A stretch of DNA of 11,641 bases from Bacteroidales bacterium UBA1735 (GCA_002315745.1 DCID01000041.1:1-11641), one strand, 5' to 3'. Shown: positions 1 through 6,585, numbered from the stretch's first letter. Made by a program: numbers and translations. Notes: generated by a model from the letters alone, not told the origin.

Positions 1-408
1 GCAGCATCTCTCCGAACTTATTGAGAGGCATCGGGTGCTCTATACTGCCCCACATTTTGAGTTTGGCATGTATCTCCGACGCGGTCATGAACACTGCCTT
101 GTTCGCTGTGGGCTCGCAGGGCTCGAAGTACACTTTGAGCAGTTCTTCCTCGTTACGTGTCACGCGGAAAGCCTCGTTATGTGCCTCCAGCTGCTCGATG
201 TCCGCCATATCGAACCAGTAGTTATACCCGTTCTGGATAAGGTACCACGCCTCGGCATACATCTGCTCGTACGGCAGCGTGGTGTAGAAGGGGTTCTGGA
301 TGGACTCGACCTCGAACTCTTGCGACTGAGCACATCGAAGCGAAACTCCTCCCCATTGCTGTACATCTTACGGATATAATCCGTCGTTAATTCTAGTTTA
401 CTAGCCAT
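1..408 (-). pseudogene. VapE-like (VirE/DUF3874) protein, internally deleted and frameshifted, cut by window edge
   Basis: This is a broken member of the virulence-associated E (VapE) proteins, which are primase/helicase-like proteins of phages and integrative elements in Bacteroidales. The ATG at 408 opens about 29 residues (MASKLELTTDYIRKMY..FRFDVLSRK) that resemble the start of Bacteroides VapE proteins. At about 317-322 the related sequence moves to another frame. That frame stays open to position 1 and reads like the VapE C-terminus: PYEQMYAEAWYLIQNGYNYW, EAHNEAF, EEELLKVYF, then FMTASEIHAKL. The P-loop ATPase body expected between the two parts (several hundred codons) is absent, so I infer an internal deletion that also broke the frame. 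I prefer the start at 408 to the ATG at 438, because 438 lies in the promoter. The family call is fairly firm. The deletion is inferred from memory of full-length homologues, and a local sequencing error could account for the frame change but not for the missing body. Confidence 0.68.
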
Positions 409-427
409 ATGATTACTAAATTCGGGG

Positions 428-435
428 CAAAGGTA
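428..435 (-). promoter_or_regulatory. Bacteroidota -7 promoter element before the VapE remnant
   Basis: On the minus strand the sequence reads TACCTTTG, an exact match to the TAnnTTTG -7 element of the Bacteroidota primary sigma factor. It lies 20 nt upstream of the ATG at 408, giving a very short leader. No good TTG -33 box sits 19-21 nt further upstream, so the promoter is probable but incomplete. Confidence 0.5.
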
Positions 436-461
436 CAAAAAGGATTTGACATGAGTGACGA

Positions 462-590
462 CTAAAAAGTCGCCGCCGTTTTTTTCATCATTTGATAAAT
501 CTTTGCCCGATTGAGACCTAAACTGAAGAGGATCTCCAGTTCACCAGTTGCCTGTTTTTCGAGAAGGTACTCATACATTGTCTTTGCCAT
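462..590 (-). CDS. Small hypothetical protein, 42 residues
   Basis: This short ORF starts at the ATG at 590 (MAKTMYEYLLEKQATGELEI) and ends at the TAG at 462. A longer reading from 668 would begin inside the upstream terminator and promoter, so 590 is the better start. The product is mostly helical and charged. Its second half (GLNRAKIYQMMKK) looks vaguely like a helix-turn-helix recognition helix, but 42 residues is too short for a complete known fold and I do not recognise the family. It has a good -7 element 28 nt upstream and is followed after about 50 nt by the VapE remnant in the same direction. It may therefore be a small accessory gene, or a truncated regulator, of the same decayed element. 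A chance ORF remains possible. Confidence 0.45.
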   Translation of the reverse strand: MAKTMYEYLLEKQATGELEILFSLGLNRAKIYQMMKKTAATF

Positions 591-617
591 AACTTTTGAA
601 TTTTGAAAAAAGTTCGG

Positions 618-625
618 CAAAGGTA
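618..625 (-). promoter_or_regulatory. Bacteroidota -7 promoter element before the 42-residue ORF
   Basis: The minus strand reads TACCTTTG, a perfect TAnnTTTG match, directly after the T-tract of the upstream terminator. The nearest TTG lies inside the terminator hairpin at 643-645 with a 17-nt spacer, shorter than the usual 19-21. The ATG of the small ORF is 28 nt downstream. Confidence 0.5.
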
Positions 626-626
626 C

Positions 627-664
627 AAAAAAAGAGCATCCCCAAGGTATATACCCTAGGGATG
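627..664 (-). terminator. Intrinsic terminator of the M6 protease gene
   Basis: On the minus strand a 28-nt inverted repeat (637-664) begins CATCCC and ends GGGATG. It pairs along its whole length with two G-U wobbles and is followed after three bases by seven T residues (633-627). It starts about 50 nt beyond the M6 stop codon. The T-tract touches the -7 element of the next gene. Confidence 0.8.
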
Positions 665-715
665 TCATACATTCAAGAAAAGATATTGTGATTTTTTTAG
701 TGTTTTTCTCTATTT

Positions 716-2323
716 TTAGCGGATCGGGGTGCCGGTGATGGTATAGTGGATACCATTGCGCTCCACGATCATTATACCATGCTCGATGTACTTCTTGGCA
801 GGAGTGCGCTCAGCAGGCACTTCGTCTATCGCCTGCGGATCGACACCACCCATGAACTTAAAGGTGATCACACTGTCCGTCAAGGCGATATCGGTCAACG
901 GATAAGCGATTAAGGGGGTGTAAGAAGTGATTTTCTTGGAGCCTGGGAAAGGATCACCCTTATCGCCACCATTAGTATGTGTACCATCGGCTACGACCAG
1001 TTCGTAATTGACTGCACCGGACTTATTAACAAGAGGAGTAGTATAGTTACCATTCTTACCTGCATTGGGTTCGTTGCCATCCCAGATAGAGGCATTGTAT
1101 TTGACACGCCATGCCAACATACCGGCACCGGGGATCGCTTTATCCCACCCTACTTTCTGACGGTTCTCCAGGTAGTACACATCGGCATTCTTCGTCACCG
1201 CAGCCAAAGTACCATCACTGGTGATCTGACGATAGGTCTGACCATCCGCAGGCAGGGTCACGTTCTCGGGTTCGTTCAAGATTGTGGGCGTAATCCAACC
1301 CATGAAATACTTGTCATACGCATTATAGTTAGGCGGGCAATAGCCACCACCATTATATGCGCCACCATCCATGAGGTGGAAGTCGCCGGGGGTGAGATAT
1401 TTGTTATAGTTATCGCCATAGTTGGTGTCATACACATCGGCGAGACCCAAGACGTGGGAGAACTCGTGACAGAAAGTCGCTATACCCGCACGCGAGCCAT
1501 TGGCATCCAACTCGGAGGCGCAGGCATACATATCTATTTTCTTGCCATCACATTTGCAAGTCACACCCATTTGCGTCAGCCACGACTGATGCGGCCAAAC
1601 GGCATCTTCGATACCACTATCTGCCTCGCCTTTTCCGGCATAGATAACGAAGACGAAATCGACCTTACCATCATCATCTAAATCGTATTGAGAGAAATCA
1701 ACATCCGCATCCGCAGCTTGGCAGGCGTGCTTGATCATGTACTCCGCTTTCTTGTCGTTCCCATACGTATCGTTTTCGCCATAGTAAGCGCGGGTATTAG
1801 CCAGCGTATAGGGACCATAGACATCAAACTGCGGGTCATATAAGCCGTTGGACTGATCGACGAAGAACTTATGCGCCGAACCGGGATAAGTCTTCTTATA
1901 CGCATAACTATCGTCCATCATCATGGCTGCAAAAGCGGCACTATCGTTGGCTGCCTTCATGGACACATCGCTGTAGTTAACGAGGATGATGATACCCTTG
2001 GTCAACGCGGTCGAACCGGAAGTAGCACGGCGGGCACTAGCAGCCTGCTGGCGGCGGGTGTTCGCGGCTGCGCGACGCGCTTGGGCAGCGGGTGACTCCT
2101 GCTGGTCGTGGGCGACTACCCAGAAGCCAGCTTCGTTCTTAACGACCAATTGGCCGTTGGTGTTGATCCAGCCATGGGCAAACTCGTCTCCGAACTGGCG
2201 AACCTGGATGGTCGTTCCGTCGGGTTGGTTCATAGTATGCCAGCCACGATAAGCGGGGACGGCGTAGGTGGAGACGAGCGTCGATAGGACGAGGGCCGTG
2301 AGGGCTAAAATACGTTTTTTCAT
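716..2323 (-). CDS. Secreted M6-family metalloprotease (immune inhibitor A-like)
   Basis: This 535-residue protein is a predicted exported zinc endopeptidase. A signal peptide covers about residues 1-21 (MKKRILALTALVLSTLVSTY, then AVPA). Residues 22-105 resemble the propeptide seen in bacterial M6 proteins and include an Arg/Ala/Gln-rich stretch at about 78-102. The catalytic domain runs from about 108 to 345 and carries the zinc motif HEFSHVLGLAD at 286-296: His286 and His290 bind zinc, Glu287 is catalytic, in the pattern HExxHxxGxxD. An acidic loop DLDDDGKVDF at about 214-223 may bind calcium. The last 28 residues (from AKKYIEHG) match the tail of the neighbouring C10 protease, suggesting a shared sorting or anchoring signal. 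The ATG at 2323 is chosen because the signal peptide starts there. The gene is monocistronic, with a long structured leader upstream and a strong terminator downstream. The substrate is unknown. Confidence 0.88.
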   Translation of the reverse strand: MKKRILALTALVLSTLVSTYAVPAYRGWHTMNQPDGTTIQVRQFGDEFAHGWINTNGQLVVKNEAGFWVVAHDQQESPAAQARRAAANTRRQQAASARRATSGSTALTKGIIILVNYSDVSMKAANDSAAFAAMMMDDSYAYKKTYPGSAHKFFVDQSNGLYDPQFDVYGPYTLANTRAYYGENDTYGNDKKAEYMIKHACQAADADVDFSQYDLDDDGKVDFVFVIYAGKGEADSGIEDAVWPHQSWLTQMGVTCKCDGKKIDMYACASELDANGSRAGIATFCHEFSHVLGLADVYDTNYGDNYNKYLTPGDFHLMDGGAYNGGGYCPPNYNAYDKYFMGWITPTILNEPENVTLPADGQTYRQITSDGTLAAVTKNADVYYLENRQKVGWDKAIPGAGMLAWRVKYNASIWDGNEPNAGKNGNYTTPLVNKSGAVNYELVVADGTHTNGGDKGDPFPGSKKITSYTPLIAYPLTDIALTDSVITFKFMGGVDPQAIDEVPAERTPAKKYIEHGIMIVERNGIHYTITGTPIR

Positions 2324-2360
2324 ATGCTTTATAAATTGATTTCTATATAACTAGATTTGA

Positions 2361-2374
2361 TTTTTCAACACAAG
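2361..2374 (-). repeat. Leader-end motif shared with 6572-6585
   Basis: These 14 bases (CTTGTGTTGAAAAA on the minus strand) recur exactly at 6572-6585. In both places they lie downstream of a related promoter and a REP-like hairpin, near the end of a leader. They help define a repeated leader element. Confidence 0.55.
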
Positions 2375-2397
2375 CGGTCATGGTACGCTTTGCCCGA

Positions 2398-2610
2398 CGA
2401 CTGCGAAACTCCGTTCCGCGTTATGTCGGCAAGCGTCCTCATTGCCCGCACACAAAAGTTTACCACTCGCTTCGCTCGTACACTAAGACGAGTGCTACGC
2501 AACTTTTCGAAGAACCTTGCCTTTGTGTTAGCCCGTAGGGCTTTGTCTCTTTGTGGTGTCTACTATAATCTGTATCTCAGACCTAACGCGGAACGGCAGT
2601 TTCGCAGTCG
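2398..2610. repeat. Long inverted repeat in the M6 protease leader
   Basis: The arms at 2398-2427 and 2580-2610 are reverse complements over about 30 bases, with one inserted base and one mismatch. About 150 bases separate them. Arm 1 also lies in the loop of a smaller imperfect hairpin (2385-2398 with 2425-2436), so in RNA it could pair locally or with arm 2, but hardly both. A GCCC-GTA-GGGC hairpin (2531-2541) and a REP-like segment lie between the arms. The element sits in the 460-base gap between the two protease genes, between the M6 promoter and its start codon. It could be a cis-acting leader RNA or a decayed MITE. I see no coding gene here. Confidence 0.75.
2450..2489. repeat. REP-like segment, copy A
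   Basis: This 40-base stretch contains the minus-strand core CGAGCGAAGCGAG and matches 6667-6705 at roughly four of five positions. The right-hand 25 bases match at 23. CACTCG (2464-2469) and CGAGTG (2489-2494) can form a hairpin. It lies within the M6 leader. Confidence 0.6.
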
Positions 2611-2662
2611 CCTGAGAGACGGATGGAAGTAGGCACTTGTGATTAAAATTCAAAACACGGTG

Positions 2663-2693
2663 CAAAAGTACTACAAATTTTTGACATATGCAA
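2663..2693 (-). promoter_or_regulatory. Promoter of the M6 protease transcript
   Basis: The minus strand has TTG at 2693-2691, a 20-nt spacer and TACTTTTG at 2670-2663, which fits the Bacteroidota consensus TTTG-N19-21-TAnnTTTG. Transcription should begin near 2656, giving a leader of about 330 nt before the M6 ATG. No comparable promoter is visible closer to the gene. The 31-base element matches the one at 6727-6757 at 28 positions. Confidence 0.72.
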
Positions 2694-2723
2694 GACTTGT
2701 GCTGATTTTCGGGATATTTGGGC

Positions 2724-2759
2724 AAAAAAAGTCCACCCCGTGTGATACGGAGTGGACTT
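2724..2759 (-). terminator. Intrinsic terminator of the C10 protease gene
   Basis: On the minus strand AAGTCCAC (2759-2752) pairs with GTGGACTT (2736-2729), and the stem extends inward with CCGT/ACGG around a short loop. The hairpin runs into seven T residues ending at 2724. It lies 24 nt past the C10 stop codon, a textbook position. Confidence 0.88.
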
Positions 2760-2783
2760 GAGGAATGTGTTTGCAAAGTACAA

Positions 2784-4844
2784 TTATTGGAGTTTAACAC
2801 CTGTAACGCTGTAGCGAACACCGTCGCGCTCGATGATGAGCATACCGTTCTCTACATACTTCTTCGCGTTCTGACTAACGGTCTCTACTACATCCAAAGC
2901 TGTAGGTTCATCAGGGTTGATGTTAATAGCTTTGACATAGAGTGCTTTTGTCGTGTTGGTAAGACGAATCTCTAAGTTACCCTCCAGTTCCGAGCTATTG
3001 GTGAAGGTGTATTCGGTCGAAGTCGAAGTCAGCGTTTGCTCCGAACCCACTTGTTTACCACCAATATACAGGCTCAATTTACCATCACCTTGACTAGCCA
3101 TAGCAGCTTCTACGATCACTTTCTTCACTAAGCACTCTGCCACTTCTGCGGTCGTTAGACTTACAGATATAGCGGGTGCTTTGCTTGAACCAAACTGTTG
3201 GCCACGACCATATTGGTCGATATTCTGGATATCGCCCGCTTGAAGTGTGATAGTCCAACTATATCCGCCCAACTCATTCTCGCCCTTGGAGCACTTCTTG
3301 GTAAACTCATATTCATACTCATCGCAGTCTTCGGTCTCGATGATCTCCTTGCTAACAGTGATTGCGCAAGTAGCGGTCTTCTTACCATCGGTAGTAGTAG
3401 CGGTGATAGTCGCATTACCCGTAGCCACACCGGTCACTTTACCGCTAGCATCCACAGTAGCGATGGCAGCGTTAGAAGTTGACCAAGTCACGGTCTTCAC
3501 CGTAGCGTTAGCGGGAGCCACCGTAGCGGTCAAGGTTGTTTTCTCGTTAATCTTCAGCGTCTTGGAAGTAGGCGAAACGGAGACACCTGTTACATGAACG
3601 GTATCTACCACGGCGGGTTCGAGACCAAGAAGGGCATCAATCTCATTGGAGAAATTATAGGACTCACCTTGTGGTTTCAAGGATGATAATTGGCAATAGT
3701 TATTGCCATCACCTTCCCAACCCCAGTTGATATGGAACTTACCATTGGCATCACGACCATCGCATACGAACTCGTGGCCACCGCCCTCGGAGTCTTCACC
3801 ACCCATCAGGATAGGACGACCAGCCTCCAACTCGGCGTTAAAATACGTCGTAAAGGTAGAAGTCGATACACTCCACTCGCACTGAGAAGTAGTAAGAGGA
3901 ATAGAAGTGCCTTTCACTTCTTCATAATCAGACTTTTTATAGGTAGTGATGAACTTATCAAGTTTATAACCAAAGTACTGGGTCATACCATAACCAATAT
4001 CGTCTGTCCAAGCGCCCGAGCCATTGATAGTGGATCCTCCGTACTGCATGTCGCAAGCGATACCACAGCAATACATCAAGGTAGCTACTGCATTCTTCTG
4101 CGCCGTAGTACCTGTGCTACCACTATTATAGGTTGCCAACATATTATCCCAATCAAAGGTGACGGTTGAGAAGTCTTTGGAGAGTTTTTGAGAAGAAGTC
4201 TTGGTGCACTGACTATTCATGCAGCATTCCCAAGTATAAGAATGCGAACCGGTACCTTGTGCAGGATAGCGCCATTTATACATAATCTGCGCCGCAGCGG
4301 TAGCCACACAACCCGTCAAGCAACGCTCGCTAGTCTTCCACAGATCCATAGGGCATTGGTTCCAATAAGGAGACTCTTGATACCACGCGATCTCTTCACC
4401 AGCCGCATTCTTCAGCAGCGGGCTGATAGCGGTCACTTGCACAGCGGTCTTAGGCAGGGCATTGTCCTCATTGATGATAGACATCTCCTCTTGCATACGA
4501 TTGAGCCAGAACTGGAAGTTAGGGTTCACGTTCTCGGGATCAAACGAGCCACTCTCGCTATAGACGAGGACGTCTTGTGCGAGGTCATCACCAGCCACGA
4601 TGACGTAACCAGCGTTGTTCTCCTGGTTAAACACGTAGAAGGCAGGAGCCGTACTGTTGAGTTTAGTACGTGTAGAAACGAGCTTCATGTTCGAAGCGGT
4701 ACGAGCCACCTTGTGTGCTTTACGCAGTTGGGGCTGACTGTTAGTAAACTGAGCTGCTAATTGAGCAGCCTGTTCGGGGGTACGCTCTGCAGCAAAACTG
4801 AAGGCTGCTGCGCACAAGAATAGGAGAATGAATTTGTTTCTCAT
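2784..4844 (-). CDS. Secreted C10 (streptopain-like) cysteine protease with Big_2 domain
   Basis: This 686-residue protein is a predicted exported papain-fold protease related to SpeB, PrtT and Bacteroides C10 enzymes. A signal peptide covers about residues 1-18 (cut after AAFSFA). The C10 propeptide spans about 20-140 and contains AFYVFN..GYVIVAGDD and SGSFDPENV. The catalytic Cys179 lies in TGCVATAAAQIMYKW. The catalytic His357 lies in GGGHEFVCDG, followed by HINWGWEG with conserved Asn373 and Trp376. A bacterial Ig-like Big_2 domain covers about 415-497 (VTGVSVSPTSKTLKINEKTT..). A beta-rich module of unknown type covers about 505-645. The final 28 residues (from AKKYVENG) match the tail of the M6 protease. 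The gene has its own promoter and terminator. Propeptide, catalytic pair and accessory domains all look intact, so an active zymogen is expected. Its target is unknown. Confidence 0.92.
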   Translation of the reverse strand: MRNKFILLFLCAAAFSFAAERTPEQAAQLAAQFTNSQPQLRKAHKVARTASNMKLVSTRTKLNSTAPAFYVFNQENNAGYVIVAGDDLAQDVLVYSESGSFDPENVNPNFQFWLNRMQEEMSIINEDNALPKTAVQVTAISPLLKNAAGEEIAWYQESPYWNQCPMDLWKTSERCLTGCVATAAAQIMYKWRYPAQGTGSHSYTWECCMNSQCTKTSSQKLSKDFSTVTFDWDNMLATYNSGSTGTTAQKNAVATLMYCCGIACDMQYGGSTINGSGAWTDDIGYGMTQYFGYKLDKFITTYKKSDYEEVKGTSIPLTTSQCEWSVSTSTFTTYFNAELEAGRPILMGGEDSEGGGHEFVCDGRDANGKFHINWGWEGDGNNYCQLSSLKPQGESYNFSNEIDALLGLEPAVVDTVHVTGVSVSPTSKTLKINEKTTLTATVAPANATVKTVTWSTSNAAIATVDASGKVTGVATGNATITATTTDGKKTATCAITVSKEIIETEDCDEYEYEFTKKCSKGENELGGYSWTITLQAGDIQNIDQYGRGQQFGSSKAPAISVSLTTAEVAECLVKKVIVEAAMASQGDGKLSLYIGGKQVGSEQTLTSTSTEYTFTNSSELEGNLEIRLTNTTKALYVKAININPDEPTALDVVETVSQNAKKYVENGMLIIERDGVRYSVTGVKLQ

Positions 4845-4892
4845 GATAAATAATAATTAATTAGATGTACAAAAAGTAGTACAAAAACTGTG

Positions 4893-4924
4893 CAAAAGTA
4901 CTACCTTTTTATCACATAAGCAAA
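4893..4924 (-). promoter_or_regulatory. Promoter of the C10 protease gene
   Basis: The minus strand shows TTTG (4924-4921), exactly 20 nt, then TACTTTTG (4900-4893), an excellent Bacteroidota promoter. The expected start near 4887 gives a leader of about 40 nt. The -33 TTTG is the last part of the T-tract of the rubrerythrin terminator. Confidence 0.8.
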
Positions 4925-4960
4925 AAAATAGTACACTTTTAACTTAAAAGCATACTATTT
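4922..4960 (-). terminator. Intrinsic terminator of the tRNA-rpoD-rubrerythrin unit
   Basis: On the minus strand AAATAGTATGCTTTTAA faces TTAAAAGTGTACTATTT (4960-4926). It pairs almost throughout, with two wobble pairs, and runs into a T-tract ending at 4922. It is AT-rich but long, and lies about 15 nt past the rubrerythrin stop codon. Confidence 0.82.
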
Positions 4961-4975
4961 AATTGTTTTTAATGA

Positions 4976-5524
4976 TTATTTCTTGAAATAACGATTAAAC
5001 AGGCCTTCAAAGCCTTTACCATGACGTGCCTCGTCCTTAGCCATCTCGTGAACGGTGTCGTGGATAGCATCGAGGTTGAGTTCTTTCGCACGCTTAGCGA
5101 TACGAAGTTTATCTTCGCAAGCGCCTGCTTCCGCCATCATACGTTTCTCGAGGTTAGTCTTGGTATCCCAAACAACTTCGCCGAGTAACTCTGCAAACTT
5201 AGCGCAGTGTTCAGCCTCTTCGAAAGCATAGCGCTTGAATGCCTCTGCCACTTCGGGATAGCCTTCGCGGTCCGCTTGGCGGGACATAGCGAGATACATA
5301 CCAACCTCGGTAGCCTCACCCATAAAGTGAGCATTGAGGTCTTTCTTCATCTGATCGTCCGTATCCTTAGCGACACCGATCACATGCTCGCATGCGAATT
5401 GGATACCGGCTTTCTCGTCTACGATCTTCCACGTAACGACTTGTTTACACTGAGGGCAACGCTCTGGTGCCTCTTCTCCTTCGAATACAAAGCCACAAAT
5501 AGGGCAAATAAATTTCTTTTTCAT
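4976..5524 (-). CDS. rbr: Reverse rubrerythrin (rubredoxin-like then ferritin-like)
   Basis: This 182-residue cytoplasmic protein is predicted to reduce hydrogen peroxide at a di-iron centre fed by an iron-sulfur-free [Fe(Cys)4] site. The rubredoxin-like domain is N-terminal: CPIC (7-10) and CPQC (23-26), so all four iron-binding cysteines are present. The four-helix di-iron domain follows, with the ligand motifs GEATEVGMY, EEAEHCAKF, a middle Glu near AEAGACE, and KDEARHGKGF. Classical rubrerythrin has the opposite domain order. The reversed order is the 'reverse rubrerythrin' type known from clostridia and other anaerobes and seen in Bacteroidales. The start at 5524 is 18 nt after the rpoD stop, with no promoter visible between, so it is probably co-transcribed with rpoD and ends at the terminator just downstream. 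Confidence 0.9.
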   Translation of the reverse strand: MKKKFICPICGFVFEGEEAPERCPQCKQVVTWKIVDEKAGIQFACEHVIGVAKDTDDQMKKDLNAHFMGEATEVGMYLAMSRQADREGYPEVAEAFKRYAFEEAEHCAKFAELLGEVVWDTKTNLEKRMMAEAGACEDKLRIAKRAKELNLDAIHDTVHEMAKDEARHGKGFEGLFNRYFKK

Positions 5525-5542
5525 AATAGTATTATTTTAACA

Positions 5543-6403
5543 TTAACCTAAATAGGATTTTAATACTTTGCAGCGCTGTTCTTGCGCAAGTTTCTTGACA
5601 GCCTTCTCCTTAATTTGACGCACGCGCTCGCGTGTGAGGTTGAGTTTCTCACCAATCTCCTCGAGCGTCTTTTCGGGGGTACCTATACCGAAGAACTCAC
5701 GTAATATCTCTGCCTCACGAGCAGATAGGGTCAGTAAGGCTCTGTCTATCTCGGTCGCCAAGGACTCGTTAATCAGTCCGCGATCGGCATTGGGTGAATC
5801 CTCATTGATCATCACATCGATGAGGCTATTATCTTCGCCGTCTTGGAAAGGAGCATCTACGCTGACGTGGCGGCCAGACATCTTCAATGCCTCCGCCACT
5901 TTCTCAACGGGCATATCCAACTCTTCTGCCAGTTCCTCCATAGACGGACGGCGTTCGTGCTCCTGCTCGAAACGCTGAAGCGCCTTATTGATCTTATTGA
6001 GCGAACCTACTTGGTTGAGCGGCAGACGCACGATACGGGACTGCTCTGCTAAGGCTTGCAGGATAGACTGACGGATCCACCATACGGCGTAGGAGATGAA
6101 CTTAAAACCACGGGTCTCATCAAATTTCTCGGCTGCCTTAATGAGGCCTAAGTTACCCTCATTGATCAAGTCTGGCAGACTGAGGCCTTGGTTCTGATAC
6201 TGCTTCGCCACCGATACGACGAAACGCAAGTTGGCTTTCGTCAACTTCTCCAACGCAGCGCGGTCGCCCTGACGGATACGACCTGCCAATTCCACTTCTT
6301 CCTCCACCGTCACCAGTTCCTCACGTCCTATCTCCTGCAGATACTTATCCAAGGAGGCGGATTCACGGTTGGTGATAGATTTTGTAATTTTTAATTGACG
6401 CAT
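5543..6403 (-). CDS. rpoD: Primary RNA polymerase sigma factor (RpoD/SigA)
   Basis: This 286-residue protein is the housekeeping sigma factor that directs RNA polymerase to TTTG/TAnnTTTG promoters. Region 1.2 lies at about 15-45. Region 2 covers about 53-122, with ANLRFVVSVAKQYQNQG, DLINEGNLGLIKA and the promoter-melting and -7-binding segment FKFISYAVWWIRQSILQA. Region 3 starts at about 132 (VGSLNKINKALQRF). Region 4 carries a helix-turn-helix at about 247-272 (TLEEIGEKLNLTRERVRQI). It lacks region 1.1 and the long non-conserved region of proteobacterial RpoD, which is normal for Bacteroidota, and the length is typical. The ATG at 6403 is 22 nt after the end of tRNA-Arg. No promoter is visible in that gap, so it is likely transcribed from the promoter at 6727-6758. 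A 12-nt AT palindrome (ACTAT-AA-ATAGT) lies just upstream of the start. Confidence 0.96.
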   Translation of the reverse strand: MRQLKITKSITNRESASLDKYLQEIGREELVTVEEEVELAGRIRQGDRAALEKLTKANLRFVVSVAKQYQNQGLSLPDLINEGNLGLIKAAEKFDETRGFKFISYAVWWIRQSILQALAEQSRIVRLPLNQVGSLNKINKALQRFEQEHERRPSMEELAEELDMPVEKVAEALKMSGRHVSVDAPFQDGEDNSLIDVMINEDSPNADRGLINESLATEIDRALLTLSAREAEILREFFGIGTPEKTLEEIGEKLNLTRERVRQIKEKAVKKLAQEQRCKVLKSYLG

Positions 6404-6425
6404 AATACACGACTATTTATAGTTG

Positions 6426-6499
6426 TGATTCGGCCGGGAGTCGAACCCGGGACCCACAGCTTAGAAGGCTGTTGCTCTATCCAACTGAGCTACCGAACC
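6426..6499 (-). tRNA. tRNA-Arg (anticodon UCU)
   Basis: The 74-nt cloverleaf is read on the minus strand. The acceptor stem is GGTTCGG with CCGAATC. The D arm is GCTC..GAGC. The anticodon stem is ACAGC/GCTGT around the loop CTTCTAA, giving anticodon TCT for AGA codons. The T arm is CCGGG-TTCGACT-CCCGG, followed by discriminator A. The CCA end is not encoded. It lies 22 nt ahead of rpoD in the same direction and is probably cut from a joint transcript. Confidence 0.96.
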
Positions 6500-6529
6500 C
6501 TCGCGTTCGGCGGTGAGGTCGCATTTACT

Positions 6530-6544
6530 GACGACCCCGTCGTC
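6530..6544. repeat. Short perfect hairpin in the tRNA-rpoD leader
   Basis: GACGAC-CCC-GTCGTC is a perfect 6-bp stem with a 3-base loop, 30 bases ahead of the tRNA in the transcript. It has no T-tract, so it is not an intrinsic terminator. It may help RNA processing or be incidental. Confidence 0.4.
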
Positions 6545-6571
6545 ATTGGGCGACTCACGCCTCCGCTCCAT

Positions 6572-6585
6572 TTTTTCAACACAAG
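6572..6585 (-). repeat. Leader-end motif shared with 2361-2374
   Basis: An exact copy of the 14 bases at 2361-2374, again downstream of the related promoter and REP-like segment. Confidence 0.55.

Noticed and set aside
409..438. Upstream start at 438 for the VapE remnant
   Set aside because: The ATG lies in the predicted promoter, so it would not be in the transcript.
457..474. Hairpin GACGACT-AAAA-AGTCGCC as a terminator of the 42-residue ORF
   Set aside because: The stem is good but overlaps the stop codon and has no T-tract directly after it on the minus strand.
977..1681. Long plus-strand ORF of 234 residues opposite the M6 protease, and similar ones opposite C10, clpC and rpoD
   Set aside because: They are antisense shadows of well-supported genes, with no recognisable domains or promoters.
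2357..2632. Plus-strand ORF of 91 residues in the M6 leader, sharing TTRFART with an ORF at 6513-6854
   Set aside because: The shared peptide comes from the REP-like DNA repeat. The ORF is Arg-rich, has no promoter and lies in structured non-coding DNA.
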